The notes: generated by a model not told the origin, from the sequence alone. A DNA stretch of 64,000 bases from Lacrimispora saccharolytica (GCA_016899975.1 JACJJN010000019.1:1-64000); one strand, 5' to 3'; numbered from the stretch's first letter, positions 53,992 through 62,870 are shown. Made by a program: numbers and translations.

Positions 53992-54420
53992 ATGAACACC
54001 TTTATGGCAAATCCAGATAAGATTGAAAGAAAATGGTATGTAGTAGATGCAGATGGATGTACATTGGGACGTCTGGCATCTGAAGTAGCAAGCGTACTGC
54101 GCGGAAAAAACAAACCGCAGTATACTCCGAACGTAGACACCGGAGATTATGTAATCGTAATCAACGCTGACAAGATCAACGTAACAGGCAAGAAGCTGGA
54201 TCAGAAGATCTACTACAGACATTCCGAATATGTTGGTGGTATGAAAGAGACAACTCTTCGTGAGATGATGGCGAAAAAGCCGGAGAAGGTAGTTGAACTT
54301 GCAGTAAAAGGCATGCTTCCAAAAGGACCTCTGGGAAGACAGATGTACACCAAACTTCATGTATACGCTGGTGCAGAGCATCCGCACGCAGCTCAGAAGC
54401 CTGAAGTATTAACATTTTAA
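53992..54420 (+). CDS. rplM: 50S ribosomal protein L13
   Basis: Early-assembly protein of the large ribosomal subunit. The 142-residue product has the family length and signatures: [19 protein letters not shown] at the N-terminus, [18 protein letters not shown], and the [22 protein letters not shown] segment. ATG 53992 follows AACAGGAGGTTATATCC. It is co-transcribed with rpsI 17 bases downstream. Confidence 0.98.
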   Translation: MNTFMANPDKIERKWYVVDADGCTLGRLASEVASVLRGKNKPQYTPNVDTGDYVIVINADKINVTGKKLDQKIYYRHSEYVGGMKETTLREMMAKKPEKVVELAVKGMLPKGPLGRQMYTKLHVYAGAEHPHAAQKPEVLTF

Positions 54421-54437
54421 TAGGGAGGTAAAAAACA

Positions 54438-54830
54438 TTGGCTAGCGCAAAATTCTACGGAACCGGAAGAAGAAAAAAATCTATCGCAAGAGTATACCTT
54501 GTACCGGGTACAGGTAATATCACAATCAATAAAAGAGATATCGACGAGTATCTGGGTCTGGAGACCTTAAAGGTAATCGTTCGTCAGCCTCTGGTAGCTA
54601 CAGAGACAAGTGATAAATTTGACGTAATCGTAAACGTACACGGCGGCGGTTACACAGGACAGGCTGGTGCAATCCGTCACGGAATCGCACGTGCACTGCT
54701 TCAGGCAGACGCTGACTACAGACCAGTTCTGAAGAAAGCAGGATACCTGACTCGTGATCCGAGAATGAAAGAGAGAAAGAAATACGGCCTCAAGGCCGCT
54801 CGTCGTGCTCCGCAGTTCAGCAAGCGATAA
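54438..54830 (+). CDS. rpsI: 30S ribosomal protein S9
   Basis: Small-subunit protein whose C-terminal tail touches P-site tRNA. The 130-residue product shows [18 protein letters not shown] at the N-terminus, [23 protein letters not shown], and the terminal [17 protein letters not shown]. Translation starts at TTG 54438 after TAGGGAGGTAAAAAACA. The gene is intact. The mobile element begins shortly after its terminator; the 3' end of rpsI is a known insertion target of integrative elements in streptococci. Confidence 0.98.
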   Translation: MASAKFYGTGRRKKSIARVYLVPGTGNITINKRDIDEYLGLETLKVIVRQPLVATETSDKFDVIVNVHGGGYTGQAGAIRHGIARALLQADADYRPVLKKAGYLTRDPRMKERKKYGLKAARRAPQFSKR

Positions 54831-54850
54831 TTTTAGTTCAAAACAGCTCA

Positions 54851-54885
54851 AAAACCCCGAAACCATGCGGTTTTCGGGGTTTTTC
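54851..54885 (+). terminator. Terminator of the rplM-rpsI operon
   Basis: AAAAACCCCGAAA (54851 onward) pairs with TTTTCGGGGTTTTT, a strong stem with flanking A and T runs. Confidence 0.88.
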
Positions 54886-54906
54886 CTTTTCAGATTGTTT
54901 GCCCTG

Positions 54907-55105
54907 TTTTGGCATAGTCTGACCCGTTTTGAACCATTTTTTATGGGTTAAATTAAGGACAACCACCCCCAAAACAGGGGCTAATGGGTTAAATCATAGG
55001 ACAACTTTTTTGCCCCAGCCCTCTCCCAAGAGGTCATTTTTGCTTTTTTGTCCCTCTGAAATTTTATGCAAAATCGGTTTGGCAGAGTTTGACCCAATCT
55101 GAACA
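54907..55105 (+). repeat. Two pairs of imperfect direct repeats at the element's left end
   Basis: Pair one: ATGGGTTAAATTAAGGACAAC (54943-54963) and ATGGGTTAAATCATAGGACAAC (54984-55005). Pair two: TTGGCATAGTCTGACCC (about 54909 on) and TTGGCAGAGTTTGACCC (about 55079 on), each continuing to TGAAC. A CCCCC-AAAACA-GGGG hairpin separates the members of pair one. They may be protein-binding sites for an integrase, ParB or replication protein. The gap holds no gene. Confidence 0.55.
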
Positions 55106-55119
55106 AATGAATATGATTT

Positions 55120-55236
55120 TATTGCGAAAGCGTTCAGCGTTCCAGCTGGGCGCTTTTTGCATTTCCGGGGACCGACGTTCCGGGATCAGAAAAAGCCGTC
55201 ACTCTTTTTTTCAAGAAAGTAGTGGCGGCTTTTTCT
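55120..55236 (+). terminator. Two terminator-like hairpins before parA
   Basis: GCGAAAGCG with CGCTTTTTGC (about 55119-55160), then AAAAAGCCGTCACT with AGTGGCGGCTTTTT (about 55190-55234). The second is strong. They insulate parA from upstream transcription or regulate it. Confidence 0.65.
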
Positions 55237-55277
55237 ATTTCCAGAACCAAACACGACAAACAGAAACGAGGTGAAAT

Positions 55278-56102
55278 ATGATGAACCCACAAATCATTGC
55301 CGTCGCCAACCAGAAGGGCGGCGTCGGCAAGACGACCACCTGCGCCAACTTAGGCATCGGGCTGGCGCAGGCCGGAAAGAAGGTGCTGCTGGTGGATGCT
55401 GACCCCCAGGCCAGCCTGACCATCAGCCTGGGCAACCCCCAACCGGACAAGCTGCCCTTCACCCTCTCGGACGCGATGGGCCGCATCCTCATGGACGAGC
55501 CGCTGCGCCCCGGCGAGGGCATCCTGCACCACCTGGAGGGCGTGGACCTCATGCCCGCCGACATCCAGCTCTCCGGCATGGAGGTATCCCTGGTGAATGC
55601 CATGAGCCGGGAGACCATCCTGCGGCAATATCTGGACATTGTGAAGGGACAGTATTCCCATATCCTGATCGACTGCCAGCCCTCCCTGGGGATGCTCACG
55701 GTCAACGCTTTGGCCGCTGCGGGCAGGATCATAGTCCCCGTCCAGGCGGAGTACCTGCCCGCCAAGGGCCTGGAACAGCTGCTGTCCACCATCAACAAGG
55801 TCAAATGGCAGTTGAACCCCAAGCTCCAGATTGACGGCATCCTGCTGACGATGGTGGACAATCGCACCAACTTTGCCAAAGAGATCGCCGCCCTGCTGCG
55901 GGAGACCTACGGCAGCAAAATCAAGGTGTTCGGCACCGAGATACCCCATTCGGTCCGGGCAAAGGAGATCAGCGCCGAGGGGAAAAGCATTTTTGCTCAT
56001 GACCCCGGCGGCAAGGTGGCGGAAGCCTATAAAAATCTGACGCGGGAGGTGATAAAACTTGAAAAGCAGCGCGAAAAAAGTAGAGCTGGCCTCAGTCGAT
56101 GA
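55278..56102 (+). CDS. parA: ParA family partition ATPase
   Basis: Walker-type ATPase of the ParA/Soj family that distributes the excised circular element or stabilises it. The 274-residue product begins with the deviant Walker A NQKGGVGKTTTCANLG, followed by LLVDADPQASLT and the switch region HILIDCQPSLGMLTVNAL. Either ATG 55278 or 55281 may be used; GAGGTGAAAT lies upstream. The gene is GC-rich compared with rpsI. It overlaps parB by 44 bases. Confidence 0.92.
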   Translation: MMNPQIIAVANQKGGVGKTTTCANLGIGLAQAGKKVLLVDADPQASLTISLGNPQPDKLPFTLSDAMGRILMDEPLRPGEGILHHLEGVDLMPADIQLSGMEVSLVNAMSRETILRQYLDIVKGQYSHILIDCQPSLGMLTVNALAAAGRIIVPVQAEYLPAKGLEQLLSTINKVKWQLNPKLQIDGILLTMVDNRTNFAKEIAALLRETYGSKIKVFGTEIPHSVRAKEISAEGKSIFAHDPGGKVAEAYKNLTREVIKLEKQREKSRAGLSR

Positions 56103-56988
56103 CCTGTTCTCCACCGAGGAAAGCCGCGCCGATGCCCAGCGGGAGAAGGTTCTGGAAATCCCTTTGTCCGAGCTGCACCCGTTCAAGGACCACCCCTTCA
56201 AGGTCAAGGACGACGAGGCCATGATGGAGACCGCCGACAGCATCCGGCAGTACGGCGTGCTGGTCCCGGCCATTGCCCGCCCGGACCCGAACGGCGGCTA
56301 TGAGCTGGTAGCCGGGCACCGGCGTCACCGGGCCAGCGAGCTGGCGGGCAAGGATACCATGCCGGTCATTGTCCGGGACCTGGACGACGATCAGACCACC
56401 ATCATCATGGTTGACAGCAATTTGCAGCGAGAAAGCCTGCTCCCCAGCGAGCGAGCTTTTGCTTATAAGATGAAGCTGGAAGCCATCAAGCACCAGGGGG
56501 AGCGTTCGGATTTAACTTCTCGCCAAGTTGGCGAGAAGTCGCAGACTTCGATTTCCCTTGTTGCAGATCAGGCAGGAGAAAGTCAGCGACAGGTTCAGCG
56601 TTACATCCGCCTCACCGAGCTGATTCCCGAACTGCTGGACATGGTGGATGAGAAGAAAATCGCCTTCAACCCGGCCTATGAGCTGTCCTTCCTCAAAAAA
56701 GAGGAACAGGTGGATTTGCTGGACGCGATGGACAGCGAACAGGCCACACCGTCGCTCTCCCAGGCCCAGCGGCTGAAAAAGTACAGCCAGGAGGGCCACC
56801 TGACCCTCGACATGATGCGGGTCATAATGGGCGAGGAAAAGAAAAGCGACCTGGACAAGATCACCTTCACCAGTGACACCCTGCGCAAATATTTCCCCCG
56901 GAGCTACACGCCCCAGCGGATGCAGGAGACCATCATCAAGCTGCTGGAACAGTGGCAGCGCAAGCGCAAGCAACAGCATGAACGCTGA
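56059..56988 (+). CDS. parB: ParB family partition protein
   Basis: CTP-dependent DNA-binding partner of ParA. The 309-residue product shows the ParB nuclease-like domain with IPLSELHPFKDHPFKV, the CTP-binding LVAGHRRHRASELAG, VDSNLQRESLLPSERAFAYK and a central helix-turn-helix around SISLVADQAGESQRQVQRYIRL. Translation starts at TTG 56059 inside parA, set by GGGAGGTGATAAAAC. The family of ICE-borne ParB proteins is common in gut Clostridia. No clear parS palindrome was found. Confidence 0.9.
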   Translation: MKSSAKKVELASVDDLFSTEESRADAQREKVLEIPLSELHPFKDHPFKVKDDEAMMETADSIRQYGVLVPAIARPDPNGGYELVAGHRRHRASELAGKDTMPVIVRDLDDDQTTIIMVDSNLQRESLLPSERAFAYKMKLEAIKHQGERSDLTSRQVGEKSQTSISLVADQAGESQRQVQRYIRLTELIPELLDMVDEKKIAFNPAYELSFLKKEEQVDLLDAMDSEQATPSLSQAQRLKKYSQEGHLTLDMMRVIMGEEKKSDLDKITFTSDTLRKYFPRSYTPQRMQETIIKLLEQWQRKRKQQHER

Positions 56989-57002
56989 GAGAGGAGTTGC
57001 CT

Positions 57003-57278
57003 ATGAGGGATATTTCAGCCCGCGAGCTGAAAGGACATAATATTTTGGCTGTGGAGCGGTTTCGGGACAATACCCGCTGGATGATCGAATTTTCCGTCCT
57101 GCGTTCCGGCTCCTACGGCAGCCCCGGCGATGAAATGCGGCTGTTTCTCACCGAGGACGGCTATCAGGCCGCCTTACTCAGCCAGCAGCGCCGGGACATC
57201 AAAATCAAGCGCCATGCCCACGTTGTCGAGGGGCACATCATAGACTTCAAGCCGAAGAGAAAGCGCCGCCACCCGTAA
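57003..57278 (+). CDS. Small basic protein of unknown function
   Basis: A 91-residue protein, compact and rich in Arg and Lys at the C-terminus (IKIKRHAHVVEGHIIDFKPKRKRR). ATG 57003 follows GAGAGAGGAG. It lies 14 bases after parB and is probably co-transcribed. Such small genes accompany parAB in gut integrative elements, but I know of no function. Confidence 0.6.
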   Translation: MRDISARELKGHNILAVERFRDNTRWMIEFSVLRSGSYGSPGDEMRLFLTEDGYQAALLSQQRRDIKIKRHAHVVEGHIIDFKPKRKRRHP

Positions 57279-57301
57279 ACCCACCACTTGCCAAGAAAGG
57301 A

Positions 57302-58345
57302 ATGAATTATGTGTACCGTTACACAAAAATGCGCAACGTGGCGGGCCTCTCCACCACGGACGCGCAGAAATCTTCGGATATGTTCGCCAAGTGCCGCTAC
57401 ATGGACGAGATCACCGGCAGCCGGGGCGCTATTTTTGCCACTGGCACGCCTGTCAGCAACTCCATGACCGAGCTTTACACCATGCAGCGGTATCTCCAAT
57501 ATGACCGCCTGCAAGAGCTGGGCATGGCTCATTTTGACTGCTGGGCATCCCGCTTCGGCGAGACTGTGACGGCGCTGGAGCTGGCCCCGGAGGGCACCGG
57601 CTACCGGGCAAGAACAAGATTCAGCAAGTTTTTCAACCTGCCGGAGCTGATGAACCTGTTCAAAGAGGTGGCCGACATCAAGACCGCCGATCAGCTGCAC
57701 CTGCCCACCCCGCAGGTGGAGTACCACAACATCGTGGCTCAGCCCACCGAGCAGCAGCAGGAAATGGTGAAGGCGCTTTCGGAACGCGCTTCCCTGGTAC
57801 ACAGCGGTACGGTGGACCCGTCCCAGGACAATATGCTCAAGATCACCAGCGACGGGCGCAAGCTGGGGCTGGACCAGCGGATCATCAACCAGCTGCTGCC
57901 GGATGAGCCGGGCACCAAGGTCAATCAGTGCGTGAACAACATCATGCAGATCTGGCGGGATGGCGAGGCTGACAAGCTGACCCAGCTGGTGTTCTGCGAC
58001 ATTTCCACGCCCCAGGCCCGGCCCGCCAAAAAGGTGCCAAGGAGCTGGACAACCCGACCCTCCACGCTTTGGAGGACGCGGTGCCGCTGGACGAGCCGGA
58101 ACCGGCTTTTACCGTGTACGAGGACATCCGGCAAAAGCTCATCGCCCAGGGTGTGCCCGCTGAGCAGATTGCCTTTATCCATGAGGCCAACACCGAGGTG
58201 CGCAAAAAGGAGCTGTTCTCCAAGGTCCGCACCGGCCAGGTGCGCGTCCTGCTGGGCAGCACGGCCAAAATGGGCGCGGGCACCAACGTGCAGGACCGCC
58301 TGGTGGCGCTGCATGACCTGGACTGCCCGTGGCGGCCCGGCGATG
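57302..58345 (+). pseudogene. Truncated and frameshifted helicase/methylase (LtrC/SNF2-like)
   Basis: The remnant encodes the C-terminal helicase half of the very large DNA methylase/helicase proteins of gut ICEs: TKMRNVAGLSTTDAQKSSDMF, IFATGTPVSNSMTELYTMQRYLQ, and further on IAFIHEANTEVRKKELFSKV and LLGSTAKMGAGTNVQDRLVALHDLDCPWRPGD. The N-terminal part is missing. Near 58038 the sequence reads GCCAAAAAGGTGCC where one more G would restore the frame, so a single-base deletion shifts it. At about 58345, after CPWRPGD, homology stops where QRKGR-type sequence is expected and the tnpV module begins. Confidence 0.8.
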
Positions 58346-58399
58346 TAGGACGGATTTTGCGGACATTCAAAATAAAAAAGAATGTGGAGGTAACATACA

Positions 58400-58774
58400 A
58401 TGGCAAAATCATTATTTGAGGAACTGGGCGGAAGATACGAAAGACAAGAGGATTATCTAATTCCATGTATGACTTTACCCGCCGAAGAAGAACAGCCGAT
58501 AGGCATATGGGGACAGCGGCATTTAGATTATCTGAAGCAATACCGCAAAGTTACATACACCAATTTTCTCACAAGCGGCAGGCTCAACGCCTATCTTGCC
58601 GACATCGACAGACAGGCGCAGGAACGCTTTGAACGGCTCATAGAGGGCATGAAACAGGCACAGGGCATAACGGAACAGCTAAAGGCAGAAAACGCCTTAG
58701 AATGGACAGGATACCTCAATAACATAAGGGCTTGTGCGAGGGAGATTGTGGAAAAGGAAATTATTTTTGCATAA
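58400..58774 (+). CDS. tnpV: Transposon-encoded protein TnpV
   Basis: A 124-residue protein with the features of the TnpV family, first described on Tn4451-type mobilisable transposons of Clostridium: FEELGGRYERQEDYLIPCM, IWGQRHLDYLKQYRKVTYTNFLTSG and LNAYLADIDRQAQERFERL. Its role in transposition is unclear. It starts with a GTGGAGGTAACATACA ribosome binding site directly after the helicase junction. It marks the left edge of the low-GC tet(O) module. Confidence 0.85.
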   Translation: MAKSLFEELGGRYERQEDYLIPCMTLPAEEEQPIGIWGQRHLDYLKQYRKVTYTNFLTSGRLNAYLADIDRQAQERFERLIEGMKQAQGITEQLKAENALEWTGYLNNIRACAREIVEKEIIFA

Positions 58775-58784
58775 ACAGATGATT

Positions 58785-58814
58785 AGTGGCAGGGGAAATC
58801 CTGCCGCTTTTTCT
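58785..58814 (+). terminator. Terminator of tnpV
   Basis: AGTGGCAGG (58785-58793) pairs with CCTGCCGCT (58800-58808), followed by a T-rich tail. Confidence 0.7.
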
Positions 58815-58830
58815 GCTTTAGTTTGTCAGC

Positions 58831-58859
58831 TTGACAAATAAAGGGTTAAGGAATATAAT
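58831..58859 (+). promoter_or_regulatory. Consensus promoter of tet(O)
   Basis: TTGACA (58831-58836), 17 bases, TATAAT (58854-58859). A full consensus promoter placed about 280 bases before tet(O). Confidence 0.9.
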
Positions 58860-58891
58860 TAGATTCAGTATTATACAAGGAGTTAATAAAT

Positions 58892-59102
58892 ATGCGGCAA
58901 GGTATTCTTAAATAAACTGTCAATTTGATAGTGGGAACAAAAAGTAGCAGTCCCGTTTCACTTTTAATATGGGGCTTAGTTTTTTGTACCCAGTTTAAGA
59001 ATACTTTTATCATGTAATTTTATATGCCCGAAAACATATAAGTGTTTTGGGGCTATTGGAGTTATTTACCCAGTGATAGGAGTATTTATCACTGGGTATT
59101 TT
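58892..59102 (+). ncRNA. tet(O) attenuator leader with short leader peptides
   Basis: After GGAGTTAATAAAT, a leader peptide MRQGILK is encoded at 58892-58915. Its last codons lie in GTATTCTTAAA (58902-58912), which pairs with TTTAAGAATAC (58994-59004). A second short frame, MPENI, is at 59024-59041. A terminator hairpin ACCCAGTGATA / TATCACTGGGT (59068-59097) is followed by ATTTTTATG. The arrangement is that of the tet(M)/tet(O)-type leaders, in which ribosome behaviour on the leader under tetracycline lets transcription pass. Confidence 0.7.
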
Positions 59103-59139
59103 TATGCCCTTTTTTGGGTGTTGATAGGAGGAAAATCAC

Positions 59140-61059
59140 ATGAAAATAATTAACTTAGGCATTCTGGCTCACGTTGACGCAGGAAAGACAACATTAACGG
59201 AGAGTTTATTGTATACCAGTGGTGCAATTGCAGAACTAGGGAGCGTAGATAAAGGCACAACAAGGACAGATACAATGAATTTGGAGCGTCAAAGGGGAAT
59301 CACTATCCAGACAGCAGTGACATCTTTTCAGTGGGAGGATGTAAAAGTCAACATTATAGATACGCCAGGCCATATGGATTTTTTGGCGGAAGTATACCGT
59401 TCTTTATCCGTATTAGACGGAGCAGTATTATTAGTTTCTGCAAAGGATGGCATACAGGCACAGACCCGTATACTGTTTCATGCACTACAGACAATGAAGA
59501 TTCCGACAATTTTTTTCATCAATAAAATTGACCAAGAGGGGATTGATTTGCCAATGGTATATCGGGAAATGAAAGCAAAGCTTTCTTCGGAAATTATAGT
59601 GAAGCAAAAGGTTGGGCAGCATCCCCATGTAAATGTAACGGACAATGATGATATGGAACAGTGGGATGCGGTAATTATGGGAAACGATGAACTATTAGAG
59701 AAATATATGTCAGGAAAACCGTTTAAAATGTCAGAACTGGAACAGGAAGAAAACAGGAGATTCCAAAACGGAACGTTATTTCCCGTTTATCACGGAAGCG
59801 CTAAAAACAATCTGGGGATTCGGCAGCTTATAGAAGTAATTGCCAGTAAGTTTTATTCATCAACGCCTGAAGGTCAATCTGAACTATGCGGGCAGGTTTT
59901 TAAGATTGAATATTCAGAGAAAAGGCGGCGTTTTGTTTATGTGCGTATATATAGCGGAACATTGCATTTGAGGGATGTTATTAGAATATCTGAAAAAGAG
60001 AAAATAAAAATCACAGAGATGTGTGTTCCGACAAACGGTGAATTATATTCATCCGATACAGCCTGCTCTGGTGATATTGTAATTTTACCAAATGATGTTT
60101 TGCAGCTAAACAGTATTTTGGGGAACGGAATGCTGTTGCCGCAGAGAAAATTTATTGAAAATCCTCTCCCTATGCTCCAAACAACGATTGCAGTAAAGAA
60201 ATCTGAACAGCGGGAAATATTGCTTGGGGCACTTACAGAAATTTCAGATGGCGACCCTCTTTTAAAATATTATGTGGATACTACAACGCATGAGATTATA
60301 CTTTCTTTTTTGGGGAATGTGCAGATGGAAGTCATTTGTGCCATCCTTGAGGAAAAATATCATGTGGAGGCAGAAATAAAAGAGCCTACTGTTATATATA
60401 TGGAAAGACCACTTAGAAAAGCAGAATATACCATCCACATAGAAGTCCCGCCAAATCCTTTCTGGGCTTCTGTCGGGTTGTCCATAGAGCCGCTCCCTAT
60501 TGGAAGCGGAGTGCAGTATGAAAGCAGAGTTTCACTTGGATATTTAAACCAATCGTTCCAAAATGCGGTTATGGAGGGGGTTCTTTATGGCTGCGAGCAG
60601 GGGTTGTATGGATGGAAAGTGACAGACTGTAAAATCTGTTTTGAATATGGATTGTATTATAGCCCTGTAAGTACCCCCGCAGACTTTCGGCTGCTTTCCC
60701 CTATCGTATTGGAGCAGGCTTTAAAAAAAGCAGGGACAGAACTATTAGAGCCATATCTCCACTTTGAAATTTATGCACCGCAGGAATATCTCTCACGGGC
60801 GTATCATGATGCTCCAAGGTATTGTGCAGATATTGTAAGTACTCAGATAAAGAATGACGAGGTCATTCTGAAAGGAGAAATCCCTGCCAGATGTATTCAA
60901 GAATACAGGAACGATTTAACTTATTTCACGAATGGGCAGGGAGTCTGCTTGACAGAGTTAAAAGGATACCAGCCAGCTATTGGTAAATTTATTTGCCAAC
61001 CCCGCCGCCCGAATAGCCGTATAGATAAGGTTCGGCATATGTTCCACAAGTTAGCTTAA
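59140..61059 (+). CDS. tet(O): Tetracycline resistance ribosomal protection protein Tet(O)
   Basis: Translation-factor-like GTPase that binds the ribosome and releases tetracycline. It is 639 residues, the exact Tet(O) length, and matches Tet(O) as I remember it along the whole protein. Motifs: G1 [15 protein letters not shown], switch [14 protein letters not shown]3 DTPGHMDF, G4 NKIDQEG. The C-terminal domain IV loop includes [11 protein letters not shown], which reaches the decoding centre, and the protein ends [11 protein letters not shown] 59140 follows ATAGGAGGAAAATCAC. The gene is AT-rich compared with its surroundings and is clearly imported cargo. Mosaics of tet(O) with tet(32) or tet(W) exist, but no break was noticed. 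Confidence 0.96.
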   Translation: MKIINLGILAHVDAGKTTLTESLLYTSGAIAELGSVDKGTTRTDTMNLERQRGITIQTAVTSFQWEDVKVNIIDTPGHMDFLAEVYRSLSVLDGAVLLVSAKDGIQAQTRILFHALQTMKIPTIFFINKIDQEGIDLPMVYREMKAKLSSEIIVKQKVGQHPHVNVTDNDDMEQWDAVIMGNDELLEKYMSGKPFKMSELEQEENRRFQNGTLFPVYHGSAKNNLGIRQLIEVIASKFYSSTPEGQSELCGQVFKIEYSEKRRRFVYVRIYSGTLHLRDVIRISEKEKIKITEMCVPTNGELYSSDTACSGDIVILPNDVLQLNSILGNGMLLPQRKFIENPLPMLQTTIAVKKSEQREILLGALTEISDGDPLLKYYVDTTTHEIILSFLGNVQMEVICAILEEKYHVEAEIKEPTVIYMERPLRKAEYTIHIEVPPNPFWASVGLSIEPLPIGSGVQYESRVSLGYLNQSFQNAVMEGVLYGCEQGLYGWKVTDCKICFEYGLYYSPVSTPADFRLLSPIVLEQALKKAGTELLEPYLHFEIYAPQEYLSRAYHDAPRYCADIVSTQIKNDEVILKGEIPARCIQEYRNDLTYFTNGQGVCLTELKGYQPAIGKFICQPRRPNSRIDKVRHMFHKLA

Positions 61060-61110
61060 CAGCTTGCAAAAGTCATATAAAATGAGATTTGAAAGGATTA
61101 GAGACTAATT

Positions 61111-61284
61111 ATGATGAAATGCGAATGGATATTGTGTCCTGTTTGTGGGAGCAAAACCCGTAATAAAATTAGGAAGGACACTGTTTTGGAGAATTATCCT
61201 CTTTATTGTCCAAAATGCAGACAAGAAAGATTGATTAAAGTTGACAACTTGAAGATAACTGTCATCAAAGAGCCAGACGCTTAA
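61111..61284 (+). CDS. Cysteine-rich KTR protein
   Basis: A 57-residue protein with two CxxC pairs, ILCPVCGSKTRNKIR and LYCPKCRQE, forming a small zinc-ribbon. The SKTR sequence after the first pair gives the family its name (Cys_rich_KTR). Such genes regularly follow tet genes in Firmicutes transposons. Function unknown. It begins 51 bases after tet(O) with GAAAGGATTAGAGACTAATT upstream, and is probably read from the same transcript. Confidence 0.85.
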   Translation: MMKCEWILCPVCGSKTRNKIRKDTVLENYPLYCPKCRQERLIKVDNLKITVIKEPDA

Positions 61285-61290
61285 GACGCA

Positions 61291-61336
61291 GAGCCGATGA
61301 AATTGTGGAACAATTCACGAATCATCGGCTCTTTTT
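61291..61336 (+). terminator. Terminator of the tet(O) transcript
   Basis: GAGCCGATGA (61291-61300) pairs with TCATCGGCTC (61322-61331), followed by TTTTTG. Confidence 0.85.
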
Positions 61337-61452
61337 GTTTCGTATTTGAAAGAACAAACTCACCAAATAAAAAAAACGATATTCGGGTGGGTTATTTTGT
61401 TATACCCTAAATTACCCTCTGAATTTGTTTTTTAATTTGGAGGGATTTTTTT

Positions 61453-61581
61453 ATGTTCTTTTTTCGGGCGGTTATTTATCTGCTCATACGAAGTAAAATT
61501 TATCAATACATAGCATGTCAGAGAACGGCAGGAAACCAGTTAAAAAAATTTCTGCCAGTGCAGCGGTACTTCTCACCTTGA
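61453..61581 (+). CDS. Possible 42-residue leader protein
   Basis: ATG 61453 follows GGAGGGATTTTTTT and opens a frame beginning MFFFRAVIYLLIRSKIYQY, hydrophobic then basic. It ends before the hairpin at 61628. A short open frame with a good ribosome binding site in front of a hairpin fits a leader for the sigma-like gene at 61773, but it could be chance. Confidence 0.35.
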   Translation: MFFFRAVIYLLIRSKIYQYIACQRTAGNQLKKFLPVQRYFSP

Positions 61582-61627
61582 AAGTAGAAGTACAATCTCC
61601 ATACAACAGAATTACTATTTCCTATAA

Positions 61628-61658
61628 CCGTAAAGGTCACAGAGCCTTTGCGGTTTTT
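61628..61658 (+). terminator. Terminator-like hairpin upstream of the first sigma-like gene
   Basis: CCGTAAAGG (about 61628-61636) pairs with CCTTTGCGG (61645-61653), followed by TTTTTC. It lies 115 bases before the gene start at 61773. Confidence 0.7.
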
Positions 61659-61772
61659 CTTTTGTCGATTTTTGTTGGAAAGTGCCGCAGGGCTGTTTCT
61701 TATATTAGGTGTCGTTCGCCGCCTCTCCATCTGGATTTTAGATTTCAAAAATTCAGATGGGAGGTACTTACG

Positions 61773-62282
61773 GTGAAGTATGCACCAAAAAAAGTATATA
61801 TCAGAGAAAGCGGTGGCTATGTGGAATTATCTTACACGGACTTCTGCCGCCGCAGGCAAGCCGACCAGACCTATATGGACAAGCTGTTTATTCCCGTTCA
61901 GGGCTGTCTGCTTGAAGTCGTGAGGGAGCAATACACAGACTTCTATCGTGACAAGGAACGGTGGCGTTATCTGCAAAAATTAGATACAAAGAACAGCCTG
62001 CTATCTCTGGACGGGTTTACAGACAGCGAGGGGAATCCTCTGGACTTTATCGCTGATGAAGCGATGGACGTTGCGGAAATCGTTGTCAATGCGGTCATGG
62101 TGGACAGGCTGAAAGCTGCCCTGCCTTTGCTGTCGGATAGTGAACAGGAACTGATACAGGCAATCTTTTTTGACGGACTTTCCGAGCGTGAAGTCGGGGC
62201 GAGGTTAGGCATAACCCAGAGCGTTGTGAACAAACGCAAAGCCAAAATCCTAATAAAGCTAAGAAAGATAATAGAAAATTAA
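61773..62282 (+). CDS. Sigma-70 family-like regulator 1 (region 4 HTH)
   Basis: A 169-residue protein. The C-terminal 55 residues form a sigma-70 region 4 helix-turn-helix: LPLLSDSEQELIQAIFFDGLSEREVGARLGITQSVVNKRKAKIL. The N-terminal part (YIRESGGYVELSYTDFCRRRQADQTYMDKLFIPVQ) has no clear region 2. GTG 61773 is chosen because it follows GGGAGGTACTTACG; the longer frame upstream crosses a terminator hairpin. Proteins of this type are the regulatory genes of Tn916-like and related elements of Clostridia. It probably controls transfer genes. Confidence 0.75.
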   Translation: MKYAPKKVYIRESGGYVELSYTDFCRRRQADQTYMDKLFIPVQGCLLEVVREQYTDFYRDKERWRYLQKLDTKNSLLSLDGFTDSEGNPLDFIADEAMDVAEIVVNAVMVDRLKAALPLLSDSEQELIQAIFFDGLSEREVGARLGITQSVVNKRKAKILIKLRKIIEN

Positions 62283-62296
62283 AATTTAAGGCGTTC

Positions 62297-62340
62297 AGCC
62301 CCCTTGTTTTTTCCTTTGGGAAGATGAGGGGGGCTTTTCT
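62297..62340 (+). terminator. Terminator-like hairpin between regulators 1 and 2
   Basis: AGCCCCCT (62297-62304) pairs with GAGGGGGGCT (62326-62335), followed by TTTTCT. The next ribosome binding site (GGAGGAAGT) starts about 25 bases later. Confidence 0.7.
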
Positions 62341-62377
62341 CTGCCCTCTCAATCAATTCTGATTGGAGGAAGTAAGA

Positions 62378-62803
62378 ATGGCATACAACCACGGACGGGA
62401 GGACAGGAAATGGCGTATCTGGAAAGAAGCGGAGGAAAAGCTGCTGCGTGAGTGCGGCGTTGATGAAGCGACCATTGAGCAGATACGAATAGAGGACAGG
62501 GCAGACTTCAATTCCAACAGGCGGTTTTACCGATGGACGAATGACGTTGCGGAATACCTTGAGGATATGGCAGACAGGGAGCGGCAGGCGGAAGTGGGTA
62601 CGGTTGCGGAGTTACTGGACGAGATTGAGAGCGAAAATCTCTATCAAGTATTAGTCACGGTGGACGGGCGTACCTTGAAAATCGTCCTGCTGAAAATGCA
62701 GGGGTATTCCACAAAGGAGATTGCCCCGCTTGTGCATTTGACGACTGGTGCCATCTATGCGAGGTTAGACCATCTGCGGAAGAAGCTGCGGAAAATTTTG
62801 TAA
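62378..62803 (+). CDS. Sigma-70 family-like regulator 2
   Basis: A 141-residue protein. The N-terminal half is charged and helical (KWRIWKEAEEKLLRECGVDEATIEQIRIEDR, then RRFYRWTNDVAEYLEDMADRERQ). The C-terminal 50 residues (LKIVLLKMQGYSTKEIAPLVHLTTGAIYARLDHLRKKL) are a region-4-like helix-turn-helix. ATG 62378 follows TTGGAGGAAGTAAGA. No promoter is evident in the short gap, so it depends on transcription passing the hairpin before it. Target unknown. Confidence 0.7.
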   Translation: MAYNHGREDRKWRIWKEAEEKLLRECGVDEATIEQIRIEDRADFNSNRRFYRWTNDVAEYLEDMADRERQAEVGTVAELLDEIESENLYQVLVTVDGRTLKIVLLKMQGYSTKEIAPLVHLTTGAIYARLDHLRKKLRKIL

Positions 62804-62839
62804 GCGTCTAATACATCCCATTATCCTGCGGGCTACTGG

Positions 62840-62870
62840 GTGGGGAGTGGAATCTCCCCGCTTATTTTTT
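62840..62870 (+). terminator. Terminator-like hairpin between regulators 2 and 3
   Basis: GTGGGGAG (62840-62847) pairs with CTCCCCGC (62854-62861), followed by TTATTTTTT. The GGCAGGAGGACAG ribosome binding site of the next gene starts at once. Confidence 0.7.
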
